From NCBI RefSeq assembly GCF_900604965.1, contig NZ_UWPD01000001.1, forward strand, positions 124,001-188,000: DNA of 64,000 nt, written 5' to 3'. Numbering within the stretch: position 1 is the first letter of the stretch; every line of letters starts with the position of its first letter. This DNA comes from Gordonibacter sp. Marseille-P4307 (lineage in GTDB: Bacteria > Actinomycetota > Coriobacteriia > Coriobacteriales > Eggerthellaceae). A program made the translations under genes and the position numbers. The notes beneath the pieces are model-generated. The model saw only the letters and a program-made list of their open reading frames with translations. It was not told where the DNA came from and searched no databases. Below, piece after piece: positions 8,620 through 16,661 of the stretch.

Positions 8620-9768
8620 CTATCGAACGAAGCGGTTCACCAGCACGATGTAAGCCGCCGCAACAAGCGCGATCACCCCGGCCACGATGGCGATCTCCAC
8701 AAACGTCGGGGCGTACGTTCCAACCAGCCCCCACACGTCGCGACCGCCGGAAAGCGCCGCGTGCTGCGTACCCAGCGAGATGCCGGGAGCACCTTGCACA
8801 TTAGGAGTGATGAATGCCGTGAACAGAAGCCAGATGCGCTTGCAGAACACACCCAGCACCACCAGGACGCAAGCCAGCACGACACGCTTCTTGCTCCGTC
8901 GGTTCTTCGAAAACACCAGGACGAGGAAGGGAACCAGCAAGCCACACACGATCTCGAACCAGAAGAATGGAGAGGTCGCGCCCCCGGCCATATGGGACAG
9001 CGCATGCGCGTGCGCTCCACCGGGATACGCCATGGTCAAAAGCTCGCAGCCAATGAAAAACGCATCGACCGCGATAAAGACGGCCAGCAACCCGGCCAAA
9101 CTCGCAAGCAGCTCCGCGCCCGTCTCGAACACCCCGAAGCGCTCGAGAACCACAAGCGTAATGAGAAGCAACGCCAATCCCGAATCGCAAGCCGAGGCCA
9201 CGAAGATGGGAGCCATGATGGCCGTGTACCAGGTCTTGGCGATCTGCAGGCCGAAGATCCATGCGGTCACCGAATGAACGAGGATGGCCGTGGGAAGCGC
9301 CACGCGGGACAGAACCGCCACCGCCCTGTGATTGCCCCGCACCAAAAAGACCAGGTCGAGAATGTTGATGGTAAGGTACAGCGTGATCACGCACACATCC
9401 CATAGAAGAGGGGACGAGAAGTTCGGTCCCGTGGCGATCCGCCACACCCGCGCGATGCCGCCCAAGTCGATGAGAACGAACATGCCCGCTGCACAGATGC
9501 ACACCATCGAGCAGATAACGGCGGGAACGGCGACGCGTTCGTACTTCTCGATGTTGAACACGCTTGCCGAAGAGGCGACGATCAGGCCGCCGGCGGAAAG
9601 CCCGACAAAGAACATGAACATCGCAATATAGAGACCCCACGAGGTCGCATTCGACATACCCGTCGCACCGAGACCCATCACCTGCTGGTATACCCACGCG
9701 CCAACACCGACAGCGGCGATGGTCGCCAACACGCCCAGAGCGCCTTTCGTTTTAGTAGACAATTCCAT
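8620..9768 (-). CDS. NrfD/PsrC-family membrane subunit of the molybdoenzyme
   Basis: A 382-residue protein with about nine or ten hydrophobic helices and the NrfD/PsrC look (MFFVGLSAGGLIVASSASVF near the N terminus). These subunits bind menaquinol in the membrane and pass electrons to the ferredoxin-like subunit. It is the third gene of the operon, 11 nt after the FeS subunit gene. It is longer than DmsC-type anchors, so polysulfide, thiosulfate, tetrathionate or DMSO-type reductase complexes are all possible. Confidence 0.88.
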   Translation of the reverse strand: MELSTKTKGALGVLATIAAVGVGAWVYQQVMGLGATGMSNATSWGLYIAMFMFFVGLSAGGLIVASSASVFNIEKYERVAVPAVICSMVCICAAGMFVLIDLGGIARVWRIATGPNFSSPLLWDVCVITLYLTINILDLVFLVRGNHRAVAVLSRVALPTAILVHSVTAWIFGLQIAKTWYTAIMAPIFVASACDSGLALLLITLVVLERFGVFETGAELLASLAGLLAVFIAVDAFFIGCELLTMAYPGGAHAHALSHMAGGATSPFFWFEIVCGLLVPFLVLVFSKNRRSKKRVVLACVLVVLGVFCKRIWLLFTAFITPNVQGAPGISLGTQHAALSGGRDVWGLVGTYAPTFVEIAIVAGVIALVAAAYIVLVNRFVR

Positions 9769-9779
9769 CAGTGCACCTC

Positions 9780-10397
9780 TTATCCGAAATAGAAGACTTG
9801 GGGGCTCGTGCCCATCTCTTCCAGCAGAATGCGAACGTTTTTCTCGCGTGCGATCTTGGAGATATCCGAGTTGGGATCATCCAGGTCGCCGTAGACGCGC
9901 GCACGGGCCGGGCAGCACGCGACGCACATGGGGGCATCGCCCCGATCGGTGCGCTCGTGGCACAGCGTGCACTTCTCCATCACGCCCTTGGGGCGCACAG
10001 GCACGTCGGCCTCGCCGTAGCTCGCGCCCGCACTGCGCACCGGTTCAGTCCAGTTGAACACGCGGGCATTGTACGGACAGGCGGCCATGCACATGCGGCA
10101 GCCGATGCATTTGTCGTAGTCGATCTCGACGCGGCCCTTGTCATCTTTGTAGGTAGCACCGGTCGGACACACTTTCTGACAGGCGGGATTCTCGCAGTGC
10201 TGACAGGCAAGGGGAAGATAGTCGCGCGACAGGGCGGGATAGACGCCCACCGCACCGTCGATGACCTCGCTGTTCTCGGTAAGCACGCGGTTCCACAGCA
10301 TACCGTCGGGAACGTTATTGCTCATCTTGCAGGAAATCGAGCAGGTATGGCATCCCACGCAGCGATCCACATTGACCGCAATTGCAAGTTTCGTCAT
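9780..10397 (-). CDS. Four-cluster ferredoxin-type electron transfer subunit (DmsB/PsrB-like)
   Basis: A 205-residue protein with four cysteine groups for four [4Fe-4S] clusters: CVGCHTCSISC (near residue 12), CQHCENPACQKVCP, CIGCRMCMAACP and CTLC with CVACCP. It carries electrons between the NrfD anchor and the Mo subunit. The start at 10397 has a GGGGGAG ribosome-binding site and lies 8 nt after the catalytic gene. A longer open frame to 10460 would overlap that gene and lacks support. Confidence 0.95.
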   Translation of the reverse strand: MTKLAIAVNVDRCVGCHTCSISCKMSNNVPDGMLWNRVLTENSEVIDGAVGVYPALSRDYLPLACQHCENPACQKVCPTGATYKDDKGRVEIDYDKCIGCRMCMAACPYNARVFNWTEPVRSAGASYGEADVPVRPKGVMEKCTLCHERTDRGDAPMCVACCPARARVYGDLDDPNSDISKIAREKNVRILLEEMGTSPQVFYFG

Positions 10398-10405
10398 GGC
10401 TCCCC

Positions 10406-12808
10406 CTATGCCTTCTGGATCGCGACAAGCGTGTCGGAAAACGGAATGACCGGGCCGCACATCAGCTTCGATCCACGATCGATTAACCGGTCGTTCGTAA
10501 CCGATTGCATGTTGCCTTCAACGGTGTAGTCGGCCGTGGCGCCCTCGATCATGCGCACCGATCCGGGGCGAACCGCCTCGTTTCCGGACACGCGCACCTG
10601 GAAGCTGCCGCGATCGTTGAACACCTTCGCAACGTCTCCGGTTTTCAGGCCGCACGAAGACAAATCGGCGGGGTTGACGTGCAGCGTGGGCTCGTAGAAC
10701 TGCTGGAGCCATTTGGCATCGTTGAACTGGTTGTGGATACGGAAGCGCGACCGCACGTTGATAAGCTGGAACGGGAAGCGCTCTCGCTCGGGGTTGTCCC
10801 ATGTGGCTTCCGAGCAGGGTTCCCACTGGGGAAGTTCCTGGGCATCTTCGACAAGCGACTCGTAGTACACGTCCATACGGCCCGACAGCGTGGAAAACAC
10901 GCGGTCCATAGCAACGCGGCGCACTTCGGCGATGCCCTCGCAAGGCCACATGCCCTGGTTATCGATCAGCTTCTCAACCGTCAGAGATGAGATGTAGGGA
11001 TCCTTCGATGTGCCTAAAACAGCCTGGGCGCGCTCCAGCGAGTTGCTGGGCAACGCATCTTCGACCCCCATGCGCTTGGCGATCTCGCGCGTGAGCCACA
11101 TATCGGTACGGGCCTCGAACAGAGGATCGATGATCTTTTGCTGCATCACGATGTGGCTGTAGCCGCTTGCGATGTTGCCGATCTCTTCGTCGTACTCGAA
11201 ACGGCTGGTTAGGGGAAGAACGTAGTCGGCCCACTTCGCCGCCTCGGTGAAATACGGATCCGCCGTGACGATAAGGTCGAGGCTGCGCGCCCACTCCTCG
11301 CTTTTGGTCATGTTCGCCATGCACTGAGCAAGCTTGTCGCCTATGGCGATATGAGCGCGAACGGAATTCTTCTTGTAACGCAGATCGTACATGGGAATAT
11401 CGGCCTTGCTTGCAGCCAGCGACTCGGGCAGAGCCCACGAGCCGAGCTTCGCAGCATGGCCGCCGTAAGAAGCACCCACGTACACGCCCACACCGGCGCC
11501 TTCTTTGCCGATGTTTCCGGTTATGGCGGTCAGAATCGCAGCGGCATGGCCGGCGATGTCGGCGTTGCTCATCTTGTCGTTTCCGCCCCAACCCAGGCAC
11601 AGAGACGAGGGACCCGCGGCATACAGCTCTGCCAACTCCCTGATCTTGTCGGCGGGGATCCCGGTGATGCGGGAGGCCCACTCCACGGTATAGGTTTTCT
11701 GCGTCTCTTTCAGCAGGTCGAACACGGTGCGGGCGGGCGTACCGTCAACCTCGACCGTGCCCGAAAGCGCCATCGAGGAGGCTTTGTCGGCGCGCACGGC
11801 GCTGCCTGAAGCGTCGATCACGTAGAATAGATCCAGCTGACCTGGAACGGGAGCCTTCTTCTTGGGATCGATGGCAGGCTCGTGGTCCTTCAGCAGCTTG
11901 CCCGTCTCGGCGTTCACCAAGAACGGAAGCGAGGTGTGATTGGCCATAAATGACGCATCTGCCAGTCCCGATTCAAGGATGTGGGTGATCATGCCCAAGA
12001 ACAGCGCCGCGTCGGTACCTGGCTCGATGGGCACCCATTCATGGGATTTGCCCGCCGTCGTCGAAAAGTGCGGATCGACGGTCACCATGCGGGCGCCGGC
12101 TTCCTTGGCCTCGAAGAACAGGCGCGCAGACGGAAGGCTCGACTCGCAGTAGTTGCTGCCCACCGTAAGCACAAGCTTCGACTTCGTCCAGTCGCGCGCT
12201 TCAGGGGCGCTCATAGCGTATCCGGAACCCATGCCCGTCGCCGGATCAAGGCCGTTGCCGATACCGACGTCGATACCGGGTTTCCCCCCGTCGCGAGCAC
12301 CCAGAACGGCAGCGAGAAACGGAACGTCAGCTTCGGCGCCTTTGGTCACCATGACCGAGTCCTTGCCCGACTCCTCCTGGATCTGCTTGATCTGCTCGAC
12401 GATCTCGTCCAGCGCCTCGTCCCACGACACGGAAACAAACTTACCCTCGCCGCGCTGGCCGACACGCTTCAAAGGCGTCTGAATGCGCTTGTCGCCGTAG
12501 ATGTGCTGAATCTCGGAAATACCCTTCAGGCATATGGTCCGGTAGCGATCCTCGCAGACATCGTTCGGCTGGATCATGGCGAGACGCCCGTCGCGCACCG
12601 TGCACTTCAGCGGGCACATACCCCCGCAGTGGCTGTGATGGTACGTGTAGGCGACGCGCTCGCCAGCGGTAGCATCCGCGCTGATGGGCTTCAACCAGCC
12701 CTGTGTCGATGTCATCGCAGCGGCACCGGCCGCTCCCAGCGCGCCGACCGCTCCGACGCCTTTGAGAAATCCTCTGCGCGACAGCCCGTTGTCCGAACGT
12801 TTCGGCAT
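10406..12808 (-). CDS. Tat-exported molybdopterin oxidoreductase, catalytic subunit (DMSO reductase family)
   Basis: An 800-residue catalytic subunit. It opens with a Tat signal (SRRGFLKGVGAVGALGAAG, residues 9-27). Next come a [4Fe-4S] motif CGGMCPLKC with a fourth Cys in TICLKG, the Mo-bisMGD cofactor domains (VLTVGSNYCESS, MVTVDPHFS) and a C-terminal dinucleotide-binding domain (LINVRSRFRIHNQFND). It reduces or oxidises a small substrate outside the membrane. I start it at 12808 because GAGAGGGGG precedes and the Tat motif follows at once. The frame stays open 37 codons upstream. DMSO, TMAO, polysulfide and catechol-type substrates all remain possible, as the family in Eggerthellaceae is greatly expanded. 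Confidence 0.92.
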   Translation of the reverse strand: MPKRSDNGLSRRGFLKGVGAVGALGAAGAAAMTSTQGWLKPISADATAGERVAYTYHHSHCGGMCPLKCTVRDGRLAMIQPNDVCEDRYRTICLKGISEIQHIYGDKRIQTPLKRVGQRGEGKFVSVSWDEALDEIVEQIKQIQEESGKDSVMVTKGAEADVPFLAAVLGARDGGKPGIDVGIGNGLDPATGMGSGYAMSAPEARDWTKSKLVLTVGSNYCESSLPSARLFFEAKEAGARMVTVDPHFSTTAGKSHEWVPIEPGTDAALFLGMITHILESGLADASFMANHTSLPFLVNAETGKLLKDHEPAIDPKKKAPVPGQLDLFYVIDASGSAVRADKASSMALSGTVEVDGTPARTVFDLLKETQKTYTVEWASRITGIPADKIRELAELYAAGPSSLCLGWGGNDKMSNADIAGHAAAILTAITGNIGKEGAGVGVYVGASYGGHAAKLGSWALPESLAASKADIPMYDLRYKKNSVRAHIAIGDKLAQCMANMTKSEEWARSLDLIVTADPYFTEAAKWADYVLPLTSRFEYDEEIGNIASGYSHIVMQQKIIDPLFEARTDMWLTREIAKRMGVEDALPSNSLERAQAVLGTSKDPYISSLTVEKLIDNQGMWPCEGIAEVRRVAMDRVFSTLSGRMDVYYESLVEDAQELPQWEPCSEATWDNPERERFPFQLINVRSRFRIHNQFNDAKWLQQFYEPTLHVNPADLSSCGLKTGDVAKVFNDRGSFQVRVSGNEAVRPGSVRMIEGATADYTVEGNMQSVTNDRLIDRGSKLMCGPVIPFSDTLVAIQKA

Positions 12809-12925
12809 GACAATTCCCCCTCTCATCATCGAGGGAGCGCACCAGGCTCTCTTCTCCCGATCGCACGCTCCCACCCTTTTCGCTTCCCTCAAGCGAACTT
12901 GTATCGGTGGGAAAACCATATCAAA

Positions 12926-12939
12926 TTGTCATAGGACAA
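12926..12939. promoter_or_regulatory. Candidate Crp/Fnr-type operator, box 1
   Basis: TTGTCATAGGACAA is a TTGTC-N4-GACAA dyad, the 14-bp layout used by Fnr-type regulators (Fnr itself uses TTGAT-N4-ATCAA). It lies 118 nt upstream of the molybdoenzyme start in an AT-rich stretch that contrasts with the GC-rich genes. A possible promoter (TTGTTT and TATGGT, 18-nt spacing, minus strand) overlaps it. Confidence 0.55.
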
Positions 12940-12947
12940 AACAAGAT

Positions 12948-12961
12948 TTATCCTATGACAA
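12948..12961. promoter_or_regulatory. Candidate Crp/Fnr-type operator, box 2
   Basis: TTATCCTATGACAA repeats the dyad of box 1 with one mismatch, centred 22 bp away, close to two helical turns. Boxes 1 and 2 together form a 14-bp perfect inverted repeat (12923-12936 against 12951-12964). A further half site (GGACAAA) lies at 13003-13009. Confidence 0.55.
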
Positions 12962-13037
12962 TTTTAGATTGAATTATTCTATATTGGAAATAATATTAAT
13001 TCGGACAAACCCGGTCGCACTGACGTATCGATATCCG

Positions 13038-14030
13038 CTATCGACCCAGCTTCTTAAGAACCTCAGCCAGATCATCGGCTTTAACCGAACCGAACCCCTC
13101 GCTCAAAGCACTGGGAACAACCACAGAGCTTCCCGTATCCTTGATGCTCTCGTACAGAAGGTGCATGGCGCGCAGATTCAGCGCGCAATCATTGCCGGCA
13201 TAGCTCTCCCCCGTTTCGGAAAGGAGGGCGGCGATATCCTGCTCGGCCTCCATGAGGATAATGCGGGCCTTCTTACGCTGTTCGGCCTGAGCTTCGAGCG
13301 ACATAACGTTTTGCAGCTCGTCGGGAATCAGAATGTCGCGCACCTGCACCGACATGATAGTGATGCCCCAAGGCGCCACCTCTTCTTCAAGCACCTTTTT
13401 CAGTTCGCGGTCGAGCTGTTCGCGCCGAAGCGCCACCTGCGCCACGCCTGCGCGCCCAATCGCATCGCGCAAAGCCGTCTGGGCGGCCAGCTCTACCGAT
13501 GTGGTGAAGTCGGCCACTTCCATGCAGGCGGCCTTGGCGTCCCACACCACCCAGAACAGAACCGCATCGACATCCAGCGGAACCAAATCGGAGGTAAGGG
13601 TGCGCTCGGCTCCGAACGTCGTCACCCGCACGCGACTGTCGGTGCGCATGGCCAGGCTCTCGAGCACGGGAATGGTCAAAAACATGCCCGGTCCCGCCAA
13701 GCGCCGAAAACGACCGAGGCGCAGCACCACCACGCGCTCCCATTCCTGGGCGATATGGGTGGAAAGCGTGGTCAGCGAAGCCGCAATCAGGGCAGCGAGT
13801 ACCGCCAGCACATCCACCGCGCCACGCAGCGCAAACGACGCCAGAAGCACCGCTGCGAACGTCGCCGCGAACACGACCGTCGAGAACAAGATGACGCCTG
13901 AGTTCGATGCGCGCTCTCCGATGATCTCGGTGCTCACATCAGCTACCGAACGGTTGCGCGCCGAGTTGCGGCCTTCGGACAGGCGGCGGGCGCTTTCCTC
14001 GAACAGGCAAGACTTCTTCATTCCCATCAT
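13038..14030 (-). CDS. Slipin/stomatin-like SPFH (Band 7) membrane protein
   Basis: A 330-residue protein with two hydrophobic segments near residues 45-90. These lead into a Band 7 domain (QEWERVVVLRLGRFRRLAGPG, then DVDAVLFWVVWDA) and a helical coiled region (EQLDRELKKVLEEEVAPWG, MSLEAQAEQRKKARIILMEAE). Such proteins form cage-like oligomers that organise membrane microdomains and protect or assemble membrane complexes. Its start overlaps the GntR stop (TAATG), so translation is coupled. No NfeD-type protease partner is nearby, which is the usual companion of slipins. Confidence 0.85.
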   Translation of the reverse strand: MMGMKKSCLFEESARRLSEGRNSARNRSVADVSTEIIGERASNSGVILFSTVVFAATFAAVLLASFALRGAVDVLAVLAALIAASLTTLSTHIAQEWERVVVLRLGRFRRLAGPGMFLTIPVLESLAMRTDSRVRVTTFGAERTLTSDLVPLDVDAVLFWVVWDAKAACMEVADFTTSVELAAQTALRDAIGRAGVAQVALRREQLDRELKKVLEEEVAPWGITIMSVQVRDILIPDELQNVMSLEAQAEQRKKARIILMEAEQDIAALLSETGESYAGNDCALNLRAMHLLYESIKDTGSSVVVPSALSEGFGSVKADDLAEVLKKLGR

Positions 14031-14437
14031 TACCGCATTCCTTTCAGACTGCCCAGCTTGGCATTCATGCGCTTCTGTATATCCTCGAGCGACAGACCCA
14101 GATCACGGCACGACGCGATGCATTCCTGCAAGATCCGGTCGATCTGCTGGGATTGGACATCGTCCGACCCCGCCGCTGCGCTTGCCACGACGGTTCCGCG
14201 TCCGGGCGTCGATTCGATCAACCCATCCGACTTCAAACCCAGATAAGCTTTGTTCACCGTGTTGTAGTTGATGGACACCTCCGACGCAAGGGCGCGCACC
14301 GTGGGAAGGGCATCTCCCGGTTCGAAATATCCCGACGATATGAGGTACGCAATGCGGTTGCGCAGCTGAACCCACAGCGGCACATCGCTCGCGTCATCGA
14401 TCGAAAAACTGATCCGCTTCGATTCTTTGACCCTCAC
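14030..14437 (-). CDS. Short GntR-family (YtrA-like) transcriptional regulator
   Basis: A 135-residue regulator: a winged helix (residues about 15-85, PLWVQLRNRIAYLISSGYF, ALASEVSINYNTVNKAYLGL) plus a short helical tail of some 45 residues, too small to bind a metabolite in the classical way. This layout fits the YtrA subfamily, which usually controls its own membrane-protein operon. It starts at GTG overlapping the NrfD stop (GTGA) and ends overlapping the slipin start, so it is made in step with both neighbours. Confidence 0.9.
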   Translation of the reverse strand: MRVKESKRISFSIDDASDVPLWVQLRNRIAYLISSGYFEPGDALPTVRALASEVSINYNTVNKAYLGLKSDGLIESTPGRGTVVASAAAGSDDVQSQQIDRILQECIASCRDLGLSLEDIQKRMNAKLGSLKGMR

Positions 14438-15381
14438 TGCATCACTCCCTGCACGAAACTCACCTGGGCCCCCGCCATCACCATGCAGTAGCGCAGCGCG
14501 AACGCGCCCGCCAGAATACTCGCTGCGCCTGCGAGGGTAAGGGCTGCGCTACGCTTGCACGCAAACAGCGCAGCGACATCCAGAACAAGGGGAAGCACCA
14601 ATCCCGCACCCATGAACCCGAATACAAAAGGATCGCGAAGCGACCCGAACAGCAGCTTCGCCGCTCCGTCGAACGCAGCCGCATAGGGACTGCACGAAGC
14701 CATCACCAGAAGCATTACGCACACGAACGCCTCGAGGACAGCGAGCATCGCTTCGACCTCTACCATGCGTTTGAGAAGGCGCGCGAATTCACCGTCGAGG
14801 CCGGCAAAGCACATCAGCGCAAGTTGCGCGGCGATTCCGCAGGAAAGCGCCGACAGGACGAAGAGCAGGGGAACCCAAGGGCCGTACCATAGAGGAACCG
14901 CCGCCAGGCTGCCCAGAAGCAATCCCGTATACGCCGCGACCACCGCGCCCGCCCCAATCGACGCGCACGCAATTCCCCTCAAGATGCCCACTCTGAACCG
15001 CGACGAGGAAAGACCCCACCCGACAGCCGAGACGGCACCCAATGCGAAAAGCGTCACCAGCGAGAACGAACCCACCGTAAGCAGAGACGGAGTGGGCGAT
15101 TGGAACAGAAGGGTCGCCCGGTTCGGAACTCCCAGATCAACAACGAGCATAATAGATCCGACGGCAACGCAAAACGTCGCAGCCAGATAACCCGGAGCAA
15201 TAAGCAGCCGATAACCGCGCGGCACGACCGCATAGAGAACCGCAGGCCCCGCATCGCGCGCACGGCGACGGGCCCCGTAGCGTTCGACAGGTACAAGCAG
15301 AGCAGTGACAGAAGAGCAGATGCACAGACCCGCGCCCATACCGCCAAGAAACAGGTAGCAGATAACCGGCATGCCGAACAT
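14434..15381 (-). CDS. Orphan NrfD-like membrane protein
   Basis: A 315-residue NrfD/PsrC-like protein with about eight hydrophobic helices, opening with YLFLGGMGAGLCICSS, the family's first-helix signature. No FeS or Mo subunit is encoded with it; instead it is the first gene of an overlapping operon with a GntR regulator and a slipin. It may serve as the quinol-binding anchor of an enzyme encoded elsewhere, or swap into the neighbouring complex. The start at 15381 has AGGGGG in place; an in-frame ATG at 15372 is a second option. Confidence 0.8.
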   Translation of the reverse strand: MFGMPVICYLFLGGMGAGLCICSSVTALLVPVERYGARRRARDAGPAVLYAVVPRGYRLLIAPGYLAATFCVAVGSIMLVVDLGVPNRATLLFQSPTPSLLTVGSFSLVTLFALGAVSAVGWGLSSSRFRVGILRGIACASIGAGAVVAAYTGLLLGSLAAVPLWYGPWVPLLFVLSALSCGIAAQLALMCFAGLDGEFARLLKRMVEVEAMLAVLEAFVCVMLLVMASCSPYAAAFDGAAKLLFGSLRDPFVFGFMGAGLVLPLVLDVAALFACKRSAALTLAGAASILAGAFALRYCMVMAGAQVSFVQGVMQ

Positions 15382-15420
15382 CCCTACCCCCTTGATAGCT
15401 CGCCATCGAATCGGACGTGA

Positions 15421-15434
15421 TAATCATAGGACAA
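15421..15434. promoter_or_regulatory. Candidate Crp/Fnr-type operator, box 3
   Basis: TAATCATAGGACAA lies 40 nt upstream of the orphan NrfD start and shares the 12-mer TCATAGGACAAA exactly with box 1. Finding it before the second NrfD operon suggests one regulator for both. Position so close to the start codon implies a short leader or a repressor role. Confidence 0.5.
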
Positions 15435-15468
15435 ATAGGGCCTTCTTCCTTCAGGAAGAAGGCCCTAT
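15435..15468 (-). terminator. Intrinsic terminator abutting operator box 3
   Basis: A perfect 16-bp inverted repeat (ATAGGGCCTTCTTCCT at 15435-15450, its complement at 15453-15468) with a 2-nt loop. On the minus strand it is followed by TTTGTCC. It would end transcripts coming from the aspS/DUF364/NTPase side before the NrfD operon begins. Confidence 0.85.
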
Positions 15469-15495
15469 CCGAAGAGGTTGCAAAAAATCCGAGCC

Positions 15496-15780
15496 TCAGC
15501 GGGTGCGACGTATCCGTCTGACGGCAAGCGCAGCCCCGGACGCAGCCAGAGCAAAAAGCGCAACCGCCTTGGCGCTCACGCTTCCGCCCACCGTTCCCAC
15601 CACCGCGAGGTCCTTGCCCTCGGGAGCCGTCGAGACGTCCACACCGGAAACCACGAGCGTGAGATATGCGGGCTCGGCGAACGCCGCGTCATGGAGCTTG
15701 ACGTACGTACCGTATGCCGCAGGATCCGCCAACTCGAAGGATACGATTGTCTTTGGCGCGCGCTGATAACCAGCACGAAA
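15496..15780 (-). pseudogene. C-terminal remnant of a cell-surface protein
   Basis: An open stretch without a credible start. Its last 85 or so residues look real: an extracellular-like part (PAAYGTYVKLHDAAF, LTLVVSGVDV), then a hydrophobic helix (AVALFALAASGAALAV) and a basic tail RRIRRTR, as at the end of membrane-anchored surface proteins. No LPXTG motif is seen. The sequence upstream in this frame does not look like protein, and it is joined to a broken permease fragment, so I read it as a deletion remnant. Confidence 0.5.
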
Positions 15781-15800
15781 AACACCGTGAACAGCGAAAA

Positions 15801-16019
15801 TCAGAAGGCGAATGCGGACACCAGAGCGCCGGTGAATCCCGCAAGTATCGCCATCGCGGCGCCGAACGCAGCCCCTTGGCTGGCCCCGAGAATGTCGGGG
15901 AAAACGAGAGGATTCTGAAACGCACCCTGATAGGCCGCGCCCGCAATCGAAAGGCAGCACCCGACCATGAGCGCCAGCAGAATGCGTGTGAGGAAACGAG
16001 AAACTATTCTCTGGTGAGA
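15801..16019 (-). pseudogene. FecCD-type metal/siderophore ABC permease fragment
   Basis: A 72-codon open stretch bounded by a TAG just before it and a TGA at 15801-15803, with no start codon. The translation matches the N-terminal part of FecCD permeases: FLTRILLALMVGCCLSIAGA, AYQGAFQNPLVFPDILGASQ, then GAAFGAAMAILAGFTGALVS. A complete permease needs about 330 residues. It lies just downstream of the NTPase and DUF364 genes, so it is the remains of a metal or cofactor uptake locus. Confidence 0.75.
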
Positions 16020-16038
16020 CTAACTTAGAAAACCTCGG

Positions 16039-16647
16039 TCATCGCAGGTCGAATGCGTTCATGATCAAACCCAGACCGCCTTCGCACGGCTCGATGACCT
16101 CTGTCCGCTCCCAAGATCCCGATAACCGCGTCTTCGCAAAAGGCAGCAGATCACGTCGCACAACGGCAAGCGCATGGGGGAAGGCGGCCGTGGAACCCCG
16201 TTCCAGCATGCGAATCGCAACGCTCAGCCCCCCATCGCGTCTGAGTTCCAACTGCCCAAGCTCATCGACCACCAAAAGGGAGGGGGACGCGGGAAGGACC
16301 GTTGAGGCGTTTGCGAAGTGGCGGTTGACGCATCGGATCGCTTCATCGGATATCTCCCATCGCAGCCCCGCTGCGGCGCTTTGGCTGCGAGCGTCGAACG
16401 AACCTTCCGCCTGGGCAAGATCGCGTCTGCGCGCGAACGGCACTACCGTGCCCTCAGGAAGCAAAACGTTGTCGATCCCCAGCTTCTCAAAGCCGTTGGC
16501 ATCCGATCGCGAACCGCTTGACTTCACCCACACACCGGGGGCGACAACGCCAAACGACGCAATCCCCTCTTTGGATAGGCGCACCACAAGGCTCTCGAGC
16601 CATCGCGTCTTTCCAGTTTGCACCTCCCCCGTCAGAAGAAAAAGCAT
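16039..16647 (-). CDS. P-loop NTPase, THEP1/MobB-like
   Basis: A 202-residue protein with a P-loop right at the start (LLTGEVQTGKTRWLES), a Walker B-like strand (SLLVVDELGQLEL) and a C-terminal region FPHALAVVRRDLL. This fits the nucleoside-triphosphatase family related to THEP1. The start at 16647 comes 14 nt after the DUF364 gene, so they share a transcript. In anaerobes such NTPases are found beside FecCD-type transporters and DUF364 proteins, which agrees with the permease fragment that follows. The physiological role is unknown. Confidence 0.7.
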   Translation of the reverse strand: MLFLLTGEVQTGKTRWLESLVVRLSKEGIASFGVVAPGVWVKSSGSRSDANGFEKLGIDNVLLPEGTVVPFARRRDLAQAEGSFDARSQSAAAGLRWEISDEAIRCVNRHFANASTVLPASPSLLVVDELGQLELRRDGGLSVAIRMLERGSTAAFPHALAVVRRDLLPFAKTRLSGSWERTEVIEPCEGGLGLIMNAFDLR

Positions 16648-16661
16648 GGGGCTACCCGACG

